DNA from: a bacterium Scap17
GTDB lineage: Bacteria > Pseudomonadota > Gammaproteobacteria > Pseudomonadales > Halomonadaceae
Assembly (NCBI GenBank): GCA_013376735.1
Contig: VINJ01000001.1
Location: 124,001-188,000 of the forward strand
Length of the DNA: 64,000 nt
Reading direction: 5' to 3'
A model generated the notes under the pieces. That model saw nothing but the letters and a program-made list of their open reading frames with translations. It did no database searches and was not told where the DNA came from. Of this stretch, positions 43,015-57,332 are shown piece after piece. The translations under genes were made by a program, and so were the position numbers. Numbering within the stretch: the first letter of the stretch is position 1; every line of letters starts with the position of its first letter.

Positions 43015-44043
43015 CTATTGCGGCGCTGATTCAGCCGTGAAGGCTTCTGGTTCGATGACCGCAAAGCAGCTCAGCAGCGTGGTCTGGAAGCTGCTGAAGT
43101 TGTCATCCGAGATCATCAGGAAGCGATTGCCTTCCAGATGCGTCAGCCCTTCGAAGTTGTCCAGCGACCAGCCATCGCCGCTCGACAGGCGTGCCAGGGT
43201 ACGCACCTCGACCTGGGTGCCGGGCTCGCCGAGATGCGCGCGGCGCAGACTGATCACCAGCGGGAAGGGCGGTGAGAAGGCGCGCTCCAGCATCAGCATG
43301 TCACCGTCGGGCAGCATCTCCATCGCGGTCAGGCTCGAACCGGTATCGCTGGCCAGCGGGTAGCTCCACTCGTGCTTGTCGTCGAGGCTGAAGATGCGCG
43401 TCATGCCCTCGCTCATGCCCTCGGGCGTGGCTTCCAGCCCGGCGAGCATGCCGTATTGCGGGTGCAGGGTCAGGGCCTCCATGCCGTTGTTGGGCGCCGC
43501 GCCACGCGCGCCCATCGGAGTGAAGGGCTCGCTGACGGCCAGGCCGCTGGGCAGGAAGTGTTCGACACGTGGCTGCTGCTCGAAGCTGATCACCAGGCGG
43601 GAATCGCCGCGGCGGTCATTGTTCGCGCGCAGCAGCTGCAGGCCCTCGGCATCACTGAGGGCGCCGCGCAGCGAGACATCGGTCTCGTCGCGGAGGGTAT
43701 AGGTATTGAGCGCCTTGGCCCCGACCAGCTCGCCATGGCGGAAGGCGAGCCGCAGGCGATGCAGCCAGCCGCGGTCCGACACGGCATACAGCAGTGACTC
43801 GTCCTGGTCCCAGCCGATGTCCGACAGGCCACCGACGGGAGTGTCATCCAGCCATTTGCCCGGCAGTCTGAGCGTGCCGCACCACTGGATTTCCGGAAAC
43901 TCGCTCTTCTGTTCTGGCGATGCCAGCGTGTAGGGGCGCGGGTGAACGCCGCAGGCGCTCAACAGGCCGGCGAGCGCCGCGGTGACAGTGAGGGTCTGGA
44001 GCAGGCGCCAGCGGCGCGAGGCGAAGAATTGGCGTGCAGGCAT
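43015..44043 (-). CDS. Esterase-like/phytase-like beta-propeller lipoprotein
   Basis: About 342 residues from the ATG at 44043 (GGAG upstream). The signal peptide ends in LAGLLSAC, giving a lipidated Cys31. The body has the pattern of the phytase-like (esterase-like activity) family: GGLSDIGWDQDESLLYAVSD, LSDAEGLQLL, NNGMEALTLHPQYGM, SLDNFEGLTHLEGNRFLMIS and DDNFSSFQTT. Actual substrate is unknown; the name reflects the domain only. It is monocistronic and divergent from dapB. Confidence 0.8.
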   Translation of the reverse strand: MPARQFFASRRWRLLQTLTVTAALAGLLSACGVHPRPYTLASPEQKSEFPEIQWCGTLRLPGKWLDDTPVGGLSDIGWDQDESLLYAVSDRGWLHRLRLAFRHGELVGAKALNTYTLRDETDVSLRGALSDAEGLQLLRANNDRRGDSRLVISFEQQPRVEHFLPSGLAVSEPFTPMGARGAAPNNGMEALTLHPQYGMLAGLEATPEGMSEGMTRIFSLDDKHEWSYPLASDTGSSLTAMEMLPDGDMLMLERAFSPPFPLVISLRRAHLGEPGTQVEVRTLARLSSGDGWSLDNFEGLTHLEGNRFLMISDDNFSSFQTTLLSCFAVIEPEAFTAESAPQ

Positions 44044-44194
44044 GCTGACTCCGGAGACTGAGCGGTGATAAGAAAAATGACGATCAACAGGAGACAACCC
44101 GGTACGAGGCTACTCTAGCGCGTAACCGGCACAAATACATGACGTCAGCCAACGCTGCAGGCGGCTGATATACTCGTGGGCACAGCATAGGTGA

Positions 44195-45061
<867 letters not shown>

Positions 45062-45439
45062 GCGAAGTGGGGAGCAAAGGGGTAAGCGGAATGCAGAGCG
45101 AAGCGCTGAGATGACAGTCTGGCGACATTCAGGAGCATTTCTTGAAAGCTGTCTCGATGGGCAGGATGCGGCGCAAGTGTGAGCCATTGGGGCCGCCTTG
45201 TGCCGCTGGACTGCCTCGCTTTGCAAGTGGTGTGCAGTGTCCTGGCTCGGCCAAGGGTTTCGTCAAGCTGACCGCAGCGACGAAACGGCCGTATCGTGGG
45301 CCTTGTCGCCTGCTGGCGGGGCATGCGCGGGGTGGTCAGCACCCGAGGATTCCGGTAATCTCTACCCAATTTGGCCACGTTCTTGGCCGCCCTATTGGTT
45401 GCCGTCTTGGCAGCGCTCGGGCCAGCAGCATTCCGAAGA

Positions 45440-45499
45440 ATGATAACAAGCGGGATGAAACCTGATTTTTCGGTTTCGTCCCGCTTTTTTGCAACCTGA
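45440..45499 (+). CDS. Putative carA leader peptide spanning an attenuator
   Basis: The frame ATG to TGA encodes [19 protein letters not shown] (19 residues). It runs through the whole terminator: 5' arm, U-rich loop, 3' arm and the T run, which is read as TTT TTT. The upstream ribosome site is weak (CCGAAG). Leader peptides translated through a terminator are the core of pyrimidine-sensitive attenuation (pyrBI type), and such control has been described for carAB in pseudomonads. Whether this frame is translated is inference. Confidence 0.5.
   Translation: MITSGMKPDFSVSSRFFAT
45448..45490 (+). terminator. Intrinsic terminator/attenuator before carA
   Basis: AAGCGGGATGAAACC and GGTTTCGTCCCGCTTTTTT form a stem of about 14 bp with one mismatch and a U-rich loop, followed by six T residues. 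It lies about 390 bases after dapB. Confidence 0.85.
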
Positions 45500-45662
45500 A
45501 TTTGCCGCTTCTGGCGCGCGTCTGTCCAGTGACAGGCGCCTGGCAGAAGTCGGCAGCGGGACACAGGCTTGGCGAATGCCGAGCACGATAATCAAGCAGC
45601 ATGTCCGGTGTTCGACCGCGGATTCCGGGCAGGAAAGTGGACACTATGGGGAGGACGTTGCG

Positions 45663-46808
45663 TTGATCAAACCCGCGATACTGGCCTTGGAAGACGGCAG
45701 TGTATTTCACGGCAGCGCCATCGGCGCTGATGGGCAGACCAGCGGCGAGGTGGTGTTCAACACTGCCATGACCGGCTACCAGGAAATCCTGACCGATCCC
45801 TCCTACACCCGACAGATCGTCACTCTGACGTATCCGCACATCGGCAATACCGGCATCAACGACGAGGACACCGAGTCCGACAGCGTCGCAGCCGCCGGCC
45901 TGGTCATCCGCGACCTCCCGCTGCTGGCCAGCAACTTCCGCTCCACTCGCTCCCTCGATCAGTACCTGCGCGACGAGAATGTCGTCGGCATCGCTGATAT
46001 CGACACGCGTCGCCTGACACGCATCCTGCGCGAGAAGGGCTCCCTGAACGGTGCCATCCTCTCCGGTGAAGATGCCCGGGGTGATGATGCCGTCGAACGC
46101 GCGCTGGAAGCGGCACGCGCCTTCCCGGGTCTGAAGGGCATGGACCTGGCCAAGGAAGCCTCCTGCAGCGAGCAGTTCGAGTGGCACGAAGGCGAATGGA
46201 CACTGGGCGAAGGCTACGCCGATACCCGTGAGTCCGAACGCCCCTTCCACGTGGTCGCCTACGACTACGGCGTCAAGCACAACATCCTGCGCATGCTGGC
46301 CTCCCGCGGCTGCCGCCTGACCGTCGTGCCGGCGCAGACGCCTGCCGCTGAGGTGCTGGCGCTCAATCCGGATGGCATCTTCCTGTCCAACGGCCCGGGT
46401 GACCCCGAGCCCTGCGACTACGCCATCACGGCGATTCGTGAAGTGCTCGAGACCGACACGCCGGTCTTCGGCATCTGTCTGGGCCACCAGCTGCTGGCAC
46501 TGGCCTCCGGCGCGACTACGGTCAAGATGGGCCACGGTCACCACGGTGCGAACCACCCGGTGCAGGACCTCGACAGCGGTGTGGTGATGATCACCAGCCA
46601 GAACCATGGCTTCGCAGTGGATGAAGCGGGCATGCCCAGCAACCTGCGCGCGACCCACAAGTCGCTGTTTGACGGTAGCCTGCAGGGCATCGAGCGCACC
46701 GACCGCCCGGCCTTCAGCTTCCAGGGGCACCCGGAAGCCAGTCCTGGCCCGCAGGACGTCGCCCCGCTGTTCGATCGTTTCATCGAGATGATGCGCGCGC
46801 GACGCTGA
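45663..46808 (+). CDS. carA: Carbamoyl-phosphate synthase small subunit
   Basis: The protein has 381 residues. The start is a TTG at 45663, eight bases after GGAGG, giving [17 protein letters not shown], which aligns with E. coli CarA, itself started at UUG. The C-terminal class I glutaminase has Cys272 (FGICLGHQL), His356 and Glu358 (GHPEASPGP). It supplies ammonia to CarB for arginine and pyrimidine synthesis. Control by the upstream attenuator is likely. Confidence 0.97.
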   Translation: MIKPAILALEDGSVFHGSAIGADGQTSGEVVFNTAMTGYQEILTDPSYTRQIVTLTYPHIGNTGINDEDTESDSVAAAGLVIRDLPLLASNFRSTRSLDQYLRDENVVGIADIDTRRLTRILREKGSLNGAILSGEDARGDDAVERALEAARAFPGLKGMDLAKEASCSEQFEWHEGEWTLGEGYADTRESERPFHVVAYDYGVKHNILRMLASRGCRLTVVPAQTPAAEVLALNPDGIFLSNGPGDPEPCDYAITAIREVLETDTPVFGICLGHQLLALASGATTVKMGHGHHGANHPVQDLDSGVVMITSQNHGFAVDEAGMPSNLRATHKSLFDGSLQGIERTDRPAFSFQGHPEASPGPQDVAPLFDRFIEMMRARR

Positions 46809-46875
46809 GCCGAGCGCAGGCCCGAGGGCCTGATCCATCGTTGAGTTCAGTCACCAGATCATTGCGGGAAGAGAC

Positions 46876-50102
<3,227 letters not shown>

Positions 50103-50106
<4 letters not shown>

Positions 50107-50579
50107 GTAGAAGTCCGATGACCGTCGAAGGCGAAGACCGCCTTCGCAAGGAGCTCGAGCACCTAAAGGGCACTGAGCGTCCCCGGGTCATCGCTGACAT
50201 CGCGGAAGCTCGTGAGCACGGCGATCTCAAGGAGAATGCCGAGTACCACGCCGCGCGTGAACAGCAGGGTTTCATCGAGGGGCGTATCCAGGAGATCGAG
50301 TCCAAGCTCTCCATGTCCCAGGTGATCGACGTCACCAAGTTGCCGAAGACCGGCAAGGTGATCTTCGGCACCACGGTCGACCTGATGAACCTCGATGACG
50401 ATAGCGAAGTGCGCTACCGCATCGTTGGCGAAGATGAAGCCAGCATCAAGGACGGCAAGATTTCCGTCACCTCTCCGATCGCGCGTGCGCTGATCGGCAA
50501 GGAAGAAGGGGATGTCGTGGTCGTGCGTACCCCGGGTGGCGATGTGGAGTATGAAATCTCCGAGGTGCATCACATCTGA
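50103..50579 (+). CDS. greA: Transcription elongation factor GreA
   Basis: The protein has 158 residues. The N-terminal coiled coil includes [20 protein letters not shown], the acidic-tip region [20 protein letters not shown] and the FKBP-like C-domain ends [18 protein letters not shown]. It stimulates transcript cleavage in backtracked RNA polymerase. The ATG at 50103 overlaps the carB stop (ATGA), so it is part of the car operon, as in pseudomonads. Confidence 0.97.
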
Positions 50580-50617
50580 CGCCCTGCGCATCTGAGCTAT
50601 CAGATGCCGAGGCCCTG

Positions 50618-50648
50618 ATGGCCCTGCCGGTGATGCCGGCAGGGCCAT
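50618..50648 (+). terminator. Hairpin after greA
   Basis: ATGGCCCTGCCGG and CCGGCAGGGCCAT form a perfect 13-bp stem with a 5-base loop. The following TCTCGTTCT is only weakly T-rich. Confidence 0.6.
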
Positions 50649-50700
50649 TCTCGTTCTGCAGCTTCTTCTGCAAATCAGGTCGCGTTGGACAAGGCGGGAA

Positions 50701-50737
50701 ACGACAACGCCGCCCTCGATGAGGGCGGCGTTGTCGT
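50701..50737. terminator. 17-bp perfect inverted repeat between greA and yhbY
   Basis: ACGACAACGCCGCCCTC, the loop GAT, and GAGGGCGGCGTTGTCGT are exact complements between convergent genes. No T run is present, so it may act with Rho or as an mRNA end stabiliser. Confidence 0.7.
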
Positions 50738-50782
50738 GTCGAGACGAGCGCAGAGGCTCGCCTCGTCAGGCCGGGCGGCAGA

Positions 50783-51097
50783 TCACTGCTCGCTGAAGCG
50801 CTGTACGTTGGAGAGCTTCGGTTTGGCCTGGGGGTTGCGGCGGTAGAGCAAGGCGATCTTGCCGATGCTCTGGATCAGGGTCGCGCCGGTTTCGCTGCAC
50901 AGGTGGCGAGCCACTTCGCCGCGCGCTTCGCGATCGTTGATCGCCAGCTTCAGCTTGATCAGTTCGTGATCGTGCAGTGCGCGCTCCAGTTCCGTCACGA
51001 CGCCTTCGGAAAGGCCGTTTTCCGAGACGGTGACGATCGGGTCAAGATGGTGCCCGATGCTGCGAAATGCTTTCTTTTGTGACTGTGACAAGCTCAT
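50783..51097 (-). CDS. yhbY: YhbY family (CRM domain) RNA-binding protein
   Basis: A 104-residue CRM-domain protein that associates with pre-50S ribosomes. Motifs: SQSQKKAFRSIGHHLDPIVT, the helix SEGVVTELERALHDHELIKL, the GxxG-type stretch SETGATLIQSIGKIALLYRR. The start MSLSQSQKK at 51097 fits the family; the ribosome site upstream is poor. It is divergent from rlmE, the standard order. Confidence 0.94.
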   Translation of the reverse strand: MSLSQSQKKAFRSIGHHLDPIVTVSENGLSEGVVTELERALHDHELIKLKLAINDREARGEVARHLCSETGATLIQSIGKIALLYRRNPQAKPKLSNVQRFSEQ

Positions 51098-51377
51098 GGT
51101 ATCGTAAAGTTTCCCTGTTGGCGTCCGATGGGAGCGGGGAGCGTAGCGAAAGACAGGGTCGACTCCAGGGCTTGAAATCCAGGGGTGTGAACCCGTCTGT
51201 TGCGCAGGCAATGTCTGTGCCCGCGGGCAGAACCGCGCGCAGGACCCGCCATTCTACTCCATGACGACGCTCATGACACGACCCGTGCAGCAAGCTTGCC
51301 ACGCCTTTCGTGTCGTCGTTATCCCCCGCGCTATCTTCCGCCAGTATTCGATTTTCCCCGACATTCCAGGTGACAAC

Positions 51378-52001
51378 GTGGCTCACCCCAGCAAGAGCAG
51401 TGCTGGCTGGATGAAGGAACACTTTGATGACGCCTATGTCCAGCGCAGCTGGGCAGACGGTTATCGTTCCCGTGCCAGCTACAAACTGATTGAAATCGAT
51501 GACAAGGACCGCCTGCTCAAGCCGGGCGCCACCGTCATCGACCTCGGCGCAGCCCCCGGCGGCTGGAGCCAGATCGCCGCGGACCGCGTCGGCATGGAAG
51601 GCGTGGTCATCGCCTCCGACATTCTCGAGATGGACGCCCTGGCCGGTGTCGACTTCATTCAGGGCGACTTCACCGAAGAGGCCGTGCTGAACCAGATTCT
51701 GGCCACCCTGGGTGACCGTCCGGTGGACCTCGTGATCTCCGACATGGCGCCCAACATGAGCGGCATGAGCGCGATCGATCAGCCTGCCGGCATGTATCTG
51801 GTCGAGCTGGCGCTGGATCTGGCGCGCCAGACCCTCAAGCCGGGCGGCAATTTTCTGGTCAAGGTCTTCCAGGGCGAGGGCTTCGATGCCTATCTGAAGG
51901 ATATGCGCGGCAGCTTCAAGAAGGTCGTGACCCGCAAGCCGGAAGCATCACGTGCACGCTCACGCGAAGTCTATCTGCTGGGGCAGGGCTTCAAGGGTTG
52001 A
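51378..52001 (+). CDS. rlmE: 23S rRNA 2'-O-methyltransferase RlmE (FtsJ/RrmJ)
   Basis: A 207-residue SAM-dependent enzyme that methylates U2552 of 23S rRNA. The start is a GTG at 51378 preceded by CCAGGTG, giving [20 protein letters not shown]. The SAM motif is [16 protein letters not shown], and the K-D-K-E tetrad is visible in [25 protein letters not shown] and SREVYLLG. In E. coli it is cotranscribed with ftsH; here 482 bases intervene. Confidence 0.96.
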   Translation: MAHPSKSSAGWMKEHFDDAYVQRSWADGYRSRASYKLIEIDDKDRLLKPGATVIDLGAAPGGWSQIAADRVGMEGVVIASDILEMDALAGVDFIQGDFTEEAVLNQILATLGDRPVDLVISDMAPNMSGMSAIDQPAGMYLVELALDLARQTLKPGGNFLVKVFQGEGFDAYLKDMRGSFKKVVTRKPEASRARSREVYLLGQGFKG

Positions 52002-52483
52002 CGGTAAGTGTCCTTGCCCGGCGCTGCATGCGGCAGGTATCGGCTCGCGGTGGCGAGTTTTCCACGTTGCTGGTCGCATGCTTCATCGCGGGTTAAGGCG
52101 AGCCATGCGATGCTCGTCCAGACTGGTTTCAATGTGTCCGGACGAATCGCAGGCGCTGGCTGATGCAGGCTGTCTATCGGCGCAATAGTCCATCGTCGGG
52201 CTTTAAGCAATGGTTGCCAGCCCCCATCTGGTGTAGTGTCGATATCATTGGGTCTTGAGTACGATGGGCCAGTGACAGCTCGGTGGGTTTCAATGCATTA
52301 CCGATGCTGGCAGGCAAGTAGCACAATGCACGGCAAGCTTTGAGTGACTCGGTAGGCGAAGTGGCGCGTTGCGCTGACTTGATACCCCGCAGGCACGATC
52401 AGATAGCATGGCAGGCCACCACAAGACGGCAGTCGGAGTATTCACGGCATGCCAAGACAGATTCATGCAATGAGGGTGTCCCC
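52002..52483 (+). promoter_or_regulatory. Spacer between rlmE and ftsH with a possible heat-shock promoter
   Basis: The 482-base gap contains a candidate sigma-32 promoter: CTTTAAG (52201-52207), a 14-base spacer and CCCCATCT (52222-52229). The -10 is perfect and the -35 matches 5 of 7. It would give ftsH its own heat-induced transcript with a leader of about 245 bases. No gene or other structure is evident. Confidence 0.5.
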
Positions 52484-54484
52484 TTGAACGACATGGCGAA
52501 GAACCTGATTCTCTGGTTGATCATCGCAGCAGTGCTGCTGACGGTGTTCAACAACTTCAGCGTCGATACCTCGCCGCAGGCGATGAACTATTCACAGTTC
52601 GTCCAGCAGGTGCAGAACGACCGGATCAAGAGTGTGACCATCGATGGTTACACCATTGAGGGGGAGCGGACCGATGGCTCCAGCTTCACCACCATCCGGC
52701 CGGCGGCGTCCGATCCCAAGCTGATGGATGACCTGCTTGCCAACAAGGTGGAGGTCATCGGCAAGAAGCCTGAGCAGCAGTCGCTGTGGACACGCCTGTT
52801 GATTGCCAGCTTCCCGATTCTGATCATTCTGGCCATCTTCATGTTCTTCATGCGCCAGATGCAGGGGGGCGGTGCCGGCAAGGGTGGTCCGATGAGCTTC
52901 GGCAAGTCCAAGGCCAAGCTGCTGAGCCAGGATCAGATCAAGACCACCTTCACTGACGTGGCGGGCTGTGACGAGGCCAAGGAAGAAGTCGAGGAGCTCG
53001 TCGACTTCCTCAAGGACCCCAGCAAGTTCCAGCGTCTTGGTGGTCAGATTCCACGTGGCGTCCTGATGGTAGGCCCGCCGGGTACCGGCAAGACTCTGCT
53101 CGCCAAGGCGATCGCCGGTGAAGCCAAGGTGCCGTTCTTCAGCATATCCGGTTCTGACTTCGTCGAGATGTTCGTCGGTGTCGGTGCCTCCCGTGTGCGT
53201 GATATGTTCGAGCAGGCCAAGAAGCAGGCGCCGTGCATCATCTTCATCGATGAGATTGACGCCGTCGGCCGTCACCGTGGTTCCGGCATGGGCGGTGGTC
53301 ACGATGAGCGTGAGCAGACGCTGAACCAGCTGCTGGTCGAGATGGATGGCTTCGAGGCGAACGACGGCATCATCGTCATCGCCGCGACCAACCGTCCTGA
53401 CGTGCTTGACCCCGCGTTGCTGCGCCCGGGCCGCTTCGACCGGCAGGTAACCGTCGCGTTGCCGGACATCCGTGGCCGCGAGCACATCCTCGGTGTTCAC
53501 CTGCGCAAGGTGCCGATGGGCGATGATGTCGTGCCGGGCAACATTGCACGCGGTACCCCGGGCTTCTCCGGTGCGGATTTGGCCAATCTGGTCAATGAAG
53601 CCGCCCTGTTCGCCGCGCGTCGCAACAAGCGTCTGGTCGGCATGGAAGAGCTGGAGCTGGCCAAGGACAAGATCATGATGGGCGCTGAGCGCAAATCGAT
53701 GGTCATGTCCGAGAAGGAGAAGCGCAACACGGCCTATCACGAGTCTGGCCACGCCATCATCGGCCTGGTGATGCCCGAGCATGATCCGGTCTACAAGGTG
53801 TCAATCATCCCGCGCGGCCGTGCGCTGGGTGTGACGATGTTCCTGCCGGAAGAGGATCGCTACAGCTACTCGCGTCAGCAGATCATCAGTCAGATCTGCT
53901 CGCTGTTCGGCGGTCGTATCGCCGAAGAGATGACGCTGGGCCCGAACGGTGTCACCACCGGCGCGTCCAATGACATCAAGCGTGCTACCGAGCTTGCCCA
54001 CAACATGGTCGCCAAGTGGGGGCTCTCCAGCGAGATGGGGCCGATCATGTACGACGAGGACGAGTCCCATCAGTTCCTCGGTGGCCCGGGGCAGGGTGGT
54101 GGCAAGCTGAAGTCTGGCGACACCACCTCGCGTCTCGACAAGGAAGTGCGTCGTATCATCGACGAGTGCTACGCCAAGGCGCAGCAGATCCTGGAAGAGA
54201 ATCGCGACAAGCTGGATGCGATGACCGAAGCGCTGATGACCTACGAGACCATCGATGCCGAGCAGCTGGCGGATATCATGGCCGGCCGCACGCCGCGTCC
54301 GCCGAAGGACTGGGGTGGCCCGGCGAGCGGCGGTGATGGTGGCCTGGTGGCCCCGGTCGCCGACACTCCGAAGGCGGAAGCGCCGGAAGCTCCCAAGGCG
54401 GATGATGACACTGATGGCGGTGAAGATGACGACAGCAATCGCCGTCACCCGTCTGATCCGCTGGGGGGGCCGAGCGGTCATTGA
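52484..54484 (+). CDS. ftsH: ATP-dependent zinc metalloprotease FtsH
   Basis: About 666 residues. A TTG at 52484 follows GAGGGTG by about six bases and gives [14 protein letters not shown], like the MSDMAKN start of E. coli; the ATG at 52493 is the alternative. Two membrane helices (residues 7-25 and about 105-125) bracket a periplasmic domain. Walker A GPPGTGKT is at 197-204, Walker [10 protein letters not shown], the SRH element [18 protein letters not shown], and the zinc site HESGH has His419/His423 and Glu420. It degrades sigma-32 and LpxC-type substrates. Confidence 0.98.
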   Translation: MNDMAKNLILWLIIAAVLLTVFNNFSVDTSPQAMNYSQFVQQVQNDRIKSVTIDGYTIEGERTDGSSFTTIRPAASDPKLMDDLLANKVEVIGKKPEQQSLWTRLLIASFPILIILAIFMFFMRQMQGGGAGKGGPMSFGKSKAKLLSQDQIKTTFTDVAGCDEAKEEVEELVDFLKDPSKFQRLGGQIPRGVLMVGPPGTGKTLLAKAIAGEAKVPFFSISGSDFVEMFVGVGASRVRDMFEQAKKQAPCIIFIDEIDAVGRHRGSGMGGGHDEREQTLNQLLVEMDGFEANDGIIVIAATNRPDVLDPALLRPGRFDRQVTVALPDIRGREHILGVHLRKVPMGDDVVPGNIARGTPGFSGADLANLVNEAALFAARRNKRLVGMEELELAKDKIMMGAERKSMVMSEKEKRNTAYHESGHAIIGLVMPEHDPVYKVSIIPRGRALGVTMFLPEEDRYSYSRQQIISQICSLFGGRIAEEMTLGPNGVTTGASNDIKRATELAHNMVAKWGLSSEMGPIMYDEDESHQFLGGPGQGGGKLKSGDTTSRLDKEVRRIIDECYAKAQQILEENRDKLDAMTEALMTYETIDAEQLADIMAGRTPRPPKDWGGPASGGDGGLVAPVADTPKAEAPEAPKADDDTDGGEDDDSNRRHPSDPLGGPSGH

Positions 54485-54877
54485 TCTAGGTATAAGGGGC
54501 TCCCGATATCGCATGTGATGTTTGAGCCTTTGAAAGAAAAAACGCCCGACTGGCTTGCCAGTCGGGCGTTTTCTTGTCTGCAGCAGTGGTGGTCTGTGCC
54601 GCTGCAGCAATGACGCTGGTGAAGTTAAGGTGCTGCTGATGAGTGGCCTACGCCGTTGCGTGATGACGCCGACTCATGTCTCTGCACGGGCATTGTCAGC
54701 GCCATGTTGAGCGCGGGATGAAAGGTCTGGGCCAATGGCGTTGCCATCTTCTGACGCCCCGTGTGGCGGCCGTTCCACGCCTTGCGCGCCATGGGCTAGC
54801 TCTTTAAAGTGGTGCGCAATCATTTCTGACTGGGCTGCGAAGCCCCCTTCGCGCCTCTCTCGCCTGCATGGAATGCC
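54485..54877. other. 393-base spacer after ftsH, no gene seen
   Basis: Apart from the terminator at 54537 I see nothing definite. CTCTTTAAAGTGG near 54800 is a possible promoter part for folP. A minus-strand frame at 54674-54925 overlaps folP antisense and lacks a ribosome site. Confidence 0.4.
54537..54576. terminator. Intrinsic terminator of ftsH
   Basis: AAAACGCCCGACTGGC and GCCAGTCGGGCGTTTTC form a stem of about 15 bp with a tiny loop, flanked by A and T runs. Confidence 0.92.
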
Positions 54878-55771
54878 ATGACGAATTCTGCCTTGAGTGC
54901 GCCTCTCGAACCTCGAGTGGGCCATCTGATGTCACTGGAGTGCGCTGGACACCTTCTCGATCTCTCGCGTCCGCGGGTGATGGGGATTCTCAACGTGACG
55001 CCGGACTCCTTCTCGGATGGCGGTCGCAGCACGACCCTGGATGCCGCGCTGCGCAATGCCGAGCAGATGCTGGCCGATGGTGCCGCGATGATCGATGTCG
55101 GCGGTGAGTCGACGCGACCCGGAGCGACGCCGGTCAGCACCGAGGAAGAGCTTGAGCGGGTCTGCCCGGTGGTGGAGCGGCTGGTGAGCGAGCTGGGCGC
55201 CTTGGTGAGCATCGATACCAGCAACCCGCAAGTCATGCGCGAAACCGCACGGCTGGGGGCCGGCATGATCAATGACGTGCGTGCGCTGAATCGAGACGGC
55301 GCGCTGGAGGCCGCCGCTGACAGCGGGCTGCCCGTCTGTCTGATGCACATGCGCGGCGAGCCGGACACCATGCAGCAGGATACGCATTATGCTCAGTCCA
55401 TCGAGCAGGAAGTCCGGACGTTCCTGGCGGCGCGTATCGCGGCCTGTGAGGCGGCGGGCATCACGCGTGAGCGACTGCTGCTGGACCCCGGCTTCGGCTT
55501 CGGCAAGTCACTGCAAGACAATCTGCGCCTGTATCACCGCATGGCGCAGTTGCATGAATTCAACCTCCCGCTGCTGATCGGCACATCACGCAAGAGCATG
55601 ATCGGCAATGCCCTCGGGCGCGCGGTAGAGGATCGCTTGGCTGGTAACCTGGCACTGACGGCATTGGCCGTTCGTGACGGGGCCAGACTGTTTCGCGTTC
55701 ACGACGTGGCCCCGACTGTCGACGCTGTCGACATGGCATGGGCCGTGCTACAGGAAGGCACGATACGATGA
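54878..55771 (+). CDS. folP: Dihydropteroate synthase
   Basis: A 297-residue TIM-barrel enzyme joining pABA to dihydropterin in folate synthesis and the sulfonamide target. The pterin and pABA loops are [19 protein letters not shown] and GGESTRPGA; further conserved parts are [27 protein letters not shown] and GTSRKSMIG. The first about 17 residues precede the usual start (MSLEC could be the real start). It overlaps glmM by four bases. Confidence 0.97.
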   Translation: MTNSALSAPLEPRVGHLMSLECAGHLLDLSRPRVMGILNVTPDSFSDGGRSTTLDAALRNAEQMLADGAAMIDVGGESTRPGATPVSTEEELERVCPVVERLVSELGALVSIDTSNPQVMRETARLGAGMINDVRALNRDGALEAAADSGLPVCLMHMRGEPDTMQQDTHYAQSIEQEVRTFLAARIAACEAAGITRERLLLDPGFGFGKSLQDNLRLYHRMAQLHEFNLPLLIGTSRKSMIGNALGRAVEDRLAGNLALTALAVRDGARLFRVHDVAPTVDAVDMAWAVLQEGTIR

Positions 55772-57117
55772 GTCGACGTTATTTTGGTACGGATGGTATT
55801 CGCGGCACGGTCGGGGAATTCCCCATCACGCCAGACTTCATGCTCAAGCTGGGCTGGGCGGCAGGCCGCGTATTCGCCCGTCACGGCCGTGGCAAGGTAT
55901 TGATCGGCAAGGACACGCGCATCTCGGGCTACATGTTCGAATCCGCGCTCGAGTCCGGCCTTTCGGCAGCGGGTGTCGATGTGTCCCTGCTCGGCCCGAT
56001 GCCGACGCCGGGGATCGCCTATCTGACGCGTACCTTCCGCGCCGATGCCGGCATCGTCATCTCGGCCTCCCACAACGCCTATCCGGACAACGGCATCAAG
56101 TTCTTCTCCGCGGCCGGCACCAAGCTGGACGATGCGCTGGAAGCCGAGATCGAAGCCGAGCTGGACCGCGACATCGTGATCGTCGGCCCGGATAGCCTGG
56201 GCAAGGCGTCACGCATCCAGGATGCGGCCGGCCGCTATATCGAATTCTGCAAATCCACGCTGCCGGGCCGTCTGGGCCTGCACGGCATGAAGGTGGTGCT
56301 GGATTGCGCGCATGGTGCGACCTATCACATCGCGCCAAATGTCTTCCGTGAGCTGGGTGCCAAGGTCAGCGTCATCGGCGGTGAGCCGGATGGCCTCAAC
56401 ATCAATCAGGGTGTCGGCTCCACGCAACCGCAGGCGCTGCGTGCGGCCGTCATCGAGCAGGGCGCCGATCTGGGCGTGGCCTTCGATGGAGATGGTGACC
56501 GCCTGATCCTGGTCGATGCCGATGGCCGTGTCATCGATGGTGACGACATCCTCTACATGATCGCGCGTGACCGTCACGAGCGCGGTGTGCTGGGCGGTGG
56601 TGTCGTCGGCACCCTGATGTCCAACTTCGGTCTGGCGGCTGCGTTGGAAGGCCTGGGAATTCCCTTCGAGCGCGCCAAGGTCGGTGACCGCTACGTCATC
56701 GAGCGTCTGGAAGCCAATGGCTGGCAGCTGGGCGGCGAATCCTCCGGTCACATCGTCTGTAGCCATATCCAGAGCACCGGCGATGGCATCGTCTCGGCGC
56801 TGCAGGTGCTGGCGATCATGGCGCGTGAAGAGTGCTCGCTCAGCGAATTGCTGGTCGGCTTCGAAAAGGCTCCCCAGGCGCTGATCAATGTGCGTCTGGC
56901 GCCGGGTTGCGACAACAAGGCGCTGATGGCGGCGGATGCCGTGCAGGCCGCCGTGGTCGAAGTGGAGCAGACGCTGGGCAACGAAGGGCGCGTGTTGCTG
57001 CGCCCCAGCGGCACGGAACCGCTGATTCGTGTCATGGTCGAAGGGCGTCCACACTTCGATGTCGATGCGCTGGCGGGTCAGATCGCCGCGACGGTCGAAT
57101 CCAGCATGTCGGCGTGA
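55768..57117 (+). CDS. glmM: Phosphoglucosamine mutase
   Basis: A 449-residue alpha-D-phosphohexomutase that makes glucosamine-1-phosphate for UDP-GlcNAc. The start [16 protein letters not shown] is canonical and overlaps the folP stop (ATGA). The phosphorylated serine is Ser101 ([13 protein letters not shown]), the metal loop is DGDGDR, and the sugar and phosphate loops are GGESSGHI and [12 protein letters not shown]. The ftsH-folP-glmM order is the usual one. Confidence 0.98.
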   Translation: MSRRYFGTDGIRGTVGEFPITPDFMLKLGWAAGRVFARHGRGKVLIGKDTRISGYMFESALESGLSAAGVDVSLLGPMPTPGIAYLTRTFRADAGIVISASHNAYPDNGIKFFSAAGTKLDDALEAEIEAELDRDIVIVGPDSLGKASRIQDAAGRYIEFCKSTLPGRLGLHGMKVVLDCAHGATYHIAPNVFRELGAKVSVIGGEPDGLNINQGVGSTQPQALRAAVIEQGADLGVAFDGDGDRLILVDADGRVIDGDDILYMIARDRHERGVLGGGVVGTLMSNFGLAAALEGLGIPFERAKVGDRYVIERLEANGWQLGGESSGHIVCSHIQSTGDGIVSALQVLAIMAREECSLSELLVGFEKAPQALINVRLAPGCDNKALMAADAVQAAVVEVEQTLGNEGRVLLRPSGTEPLIRVMVEGRPHFDVDALAGQIAATVESSMSA

Positions 57118-57180
57118 TGCGCTGACAGGACAGCTCGCCGGGGTGACGGTTCACGTCGCTGAGTGGTCGGGTTGCACAGG

Positions 57181-57216
57181 ACGACAACAGGCGCCGAGTG
57201 CGCCTGTTGTCGTTTC
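57181..57216 (+). terminator. Intrinsic terminator of glmM
   Basis: ACGACAACAGGCGC, loop CGAGT and GCGCCTGTTGTCGT form a perfect 14-bp stem followed by TTCT. The outer arms share CGACAAC/GTTGTCG with the repeat at 50701. Confidence 0.75.
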
Positions 57217-57275
57217 TGGCAGTTGCCCCGAGCCTGATCGTGCCGGATCACGGGGCTTGACAGGGGTCGCGAAGG

Positions 57276-57304
57276 TTGTCAGTCAAGGGCGGCTCCATTA
57301 CCAT
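57276..57304 (+). promoter_or_regulatory. Candidate sigma-70 promoter of tpiA
   Basis: TTGTCA (57276-57281), a 17-base spacer and TACCAT (57299-57304) lie about 29 bases before the tpiA ATG. Confidence 0.35.
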
Positions 57305-57332
57305 CCTCGCACTGCTCACAAGGGAGAAGCAC

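Larger units (their letters stand above)
45062..45662 (+). promoter_or_regulatory. Leader and control region upstream of carA
   Basis: This 601-base spacer holds a strong intrinsic terminator (45448-45490) 172 bases before carA, overlapped by a 19-codon leader ORF (45440-45499). GACGAAAC near 45278 can pair with GTTTCGTC in the terminator 3' arm and might form an alternative fold. A shorter ORF (MRGVVSTRGFR, 45323-45358) is also possible. I find no convincing ArgR box. Confidence 0.55.

Noticed and set aside
45336-46838. 500-residue minus-strand frame opposite carA and its leader
   Set aside because: Antisense shadow of carA; no recognisable motif and no ribosome site.
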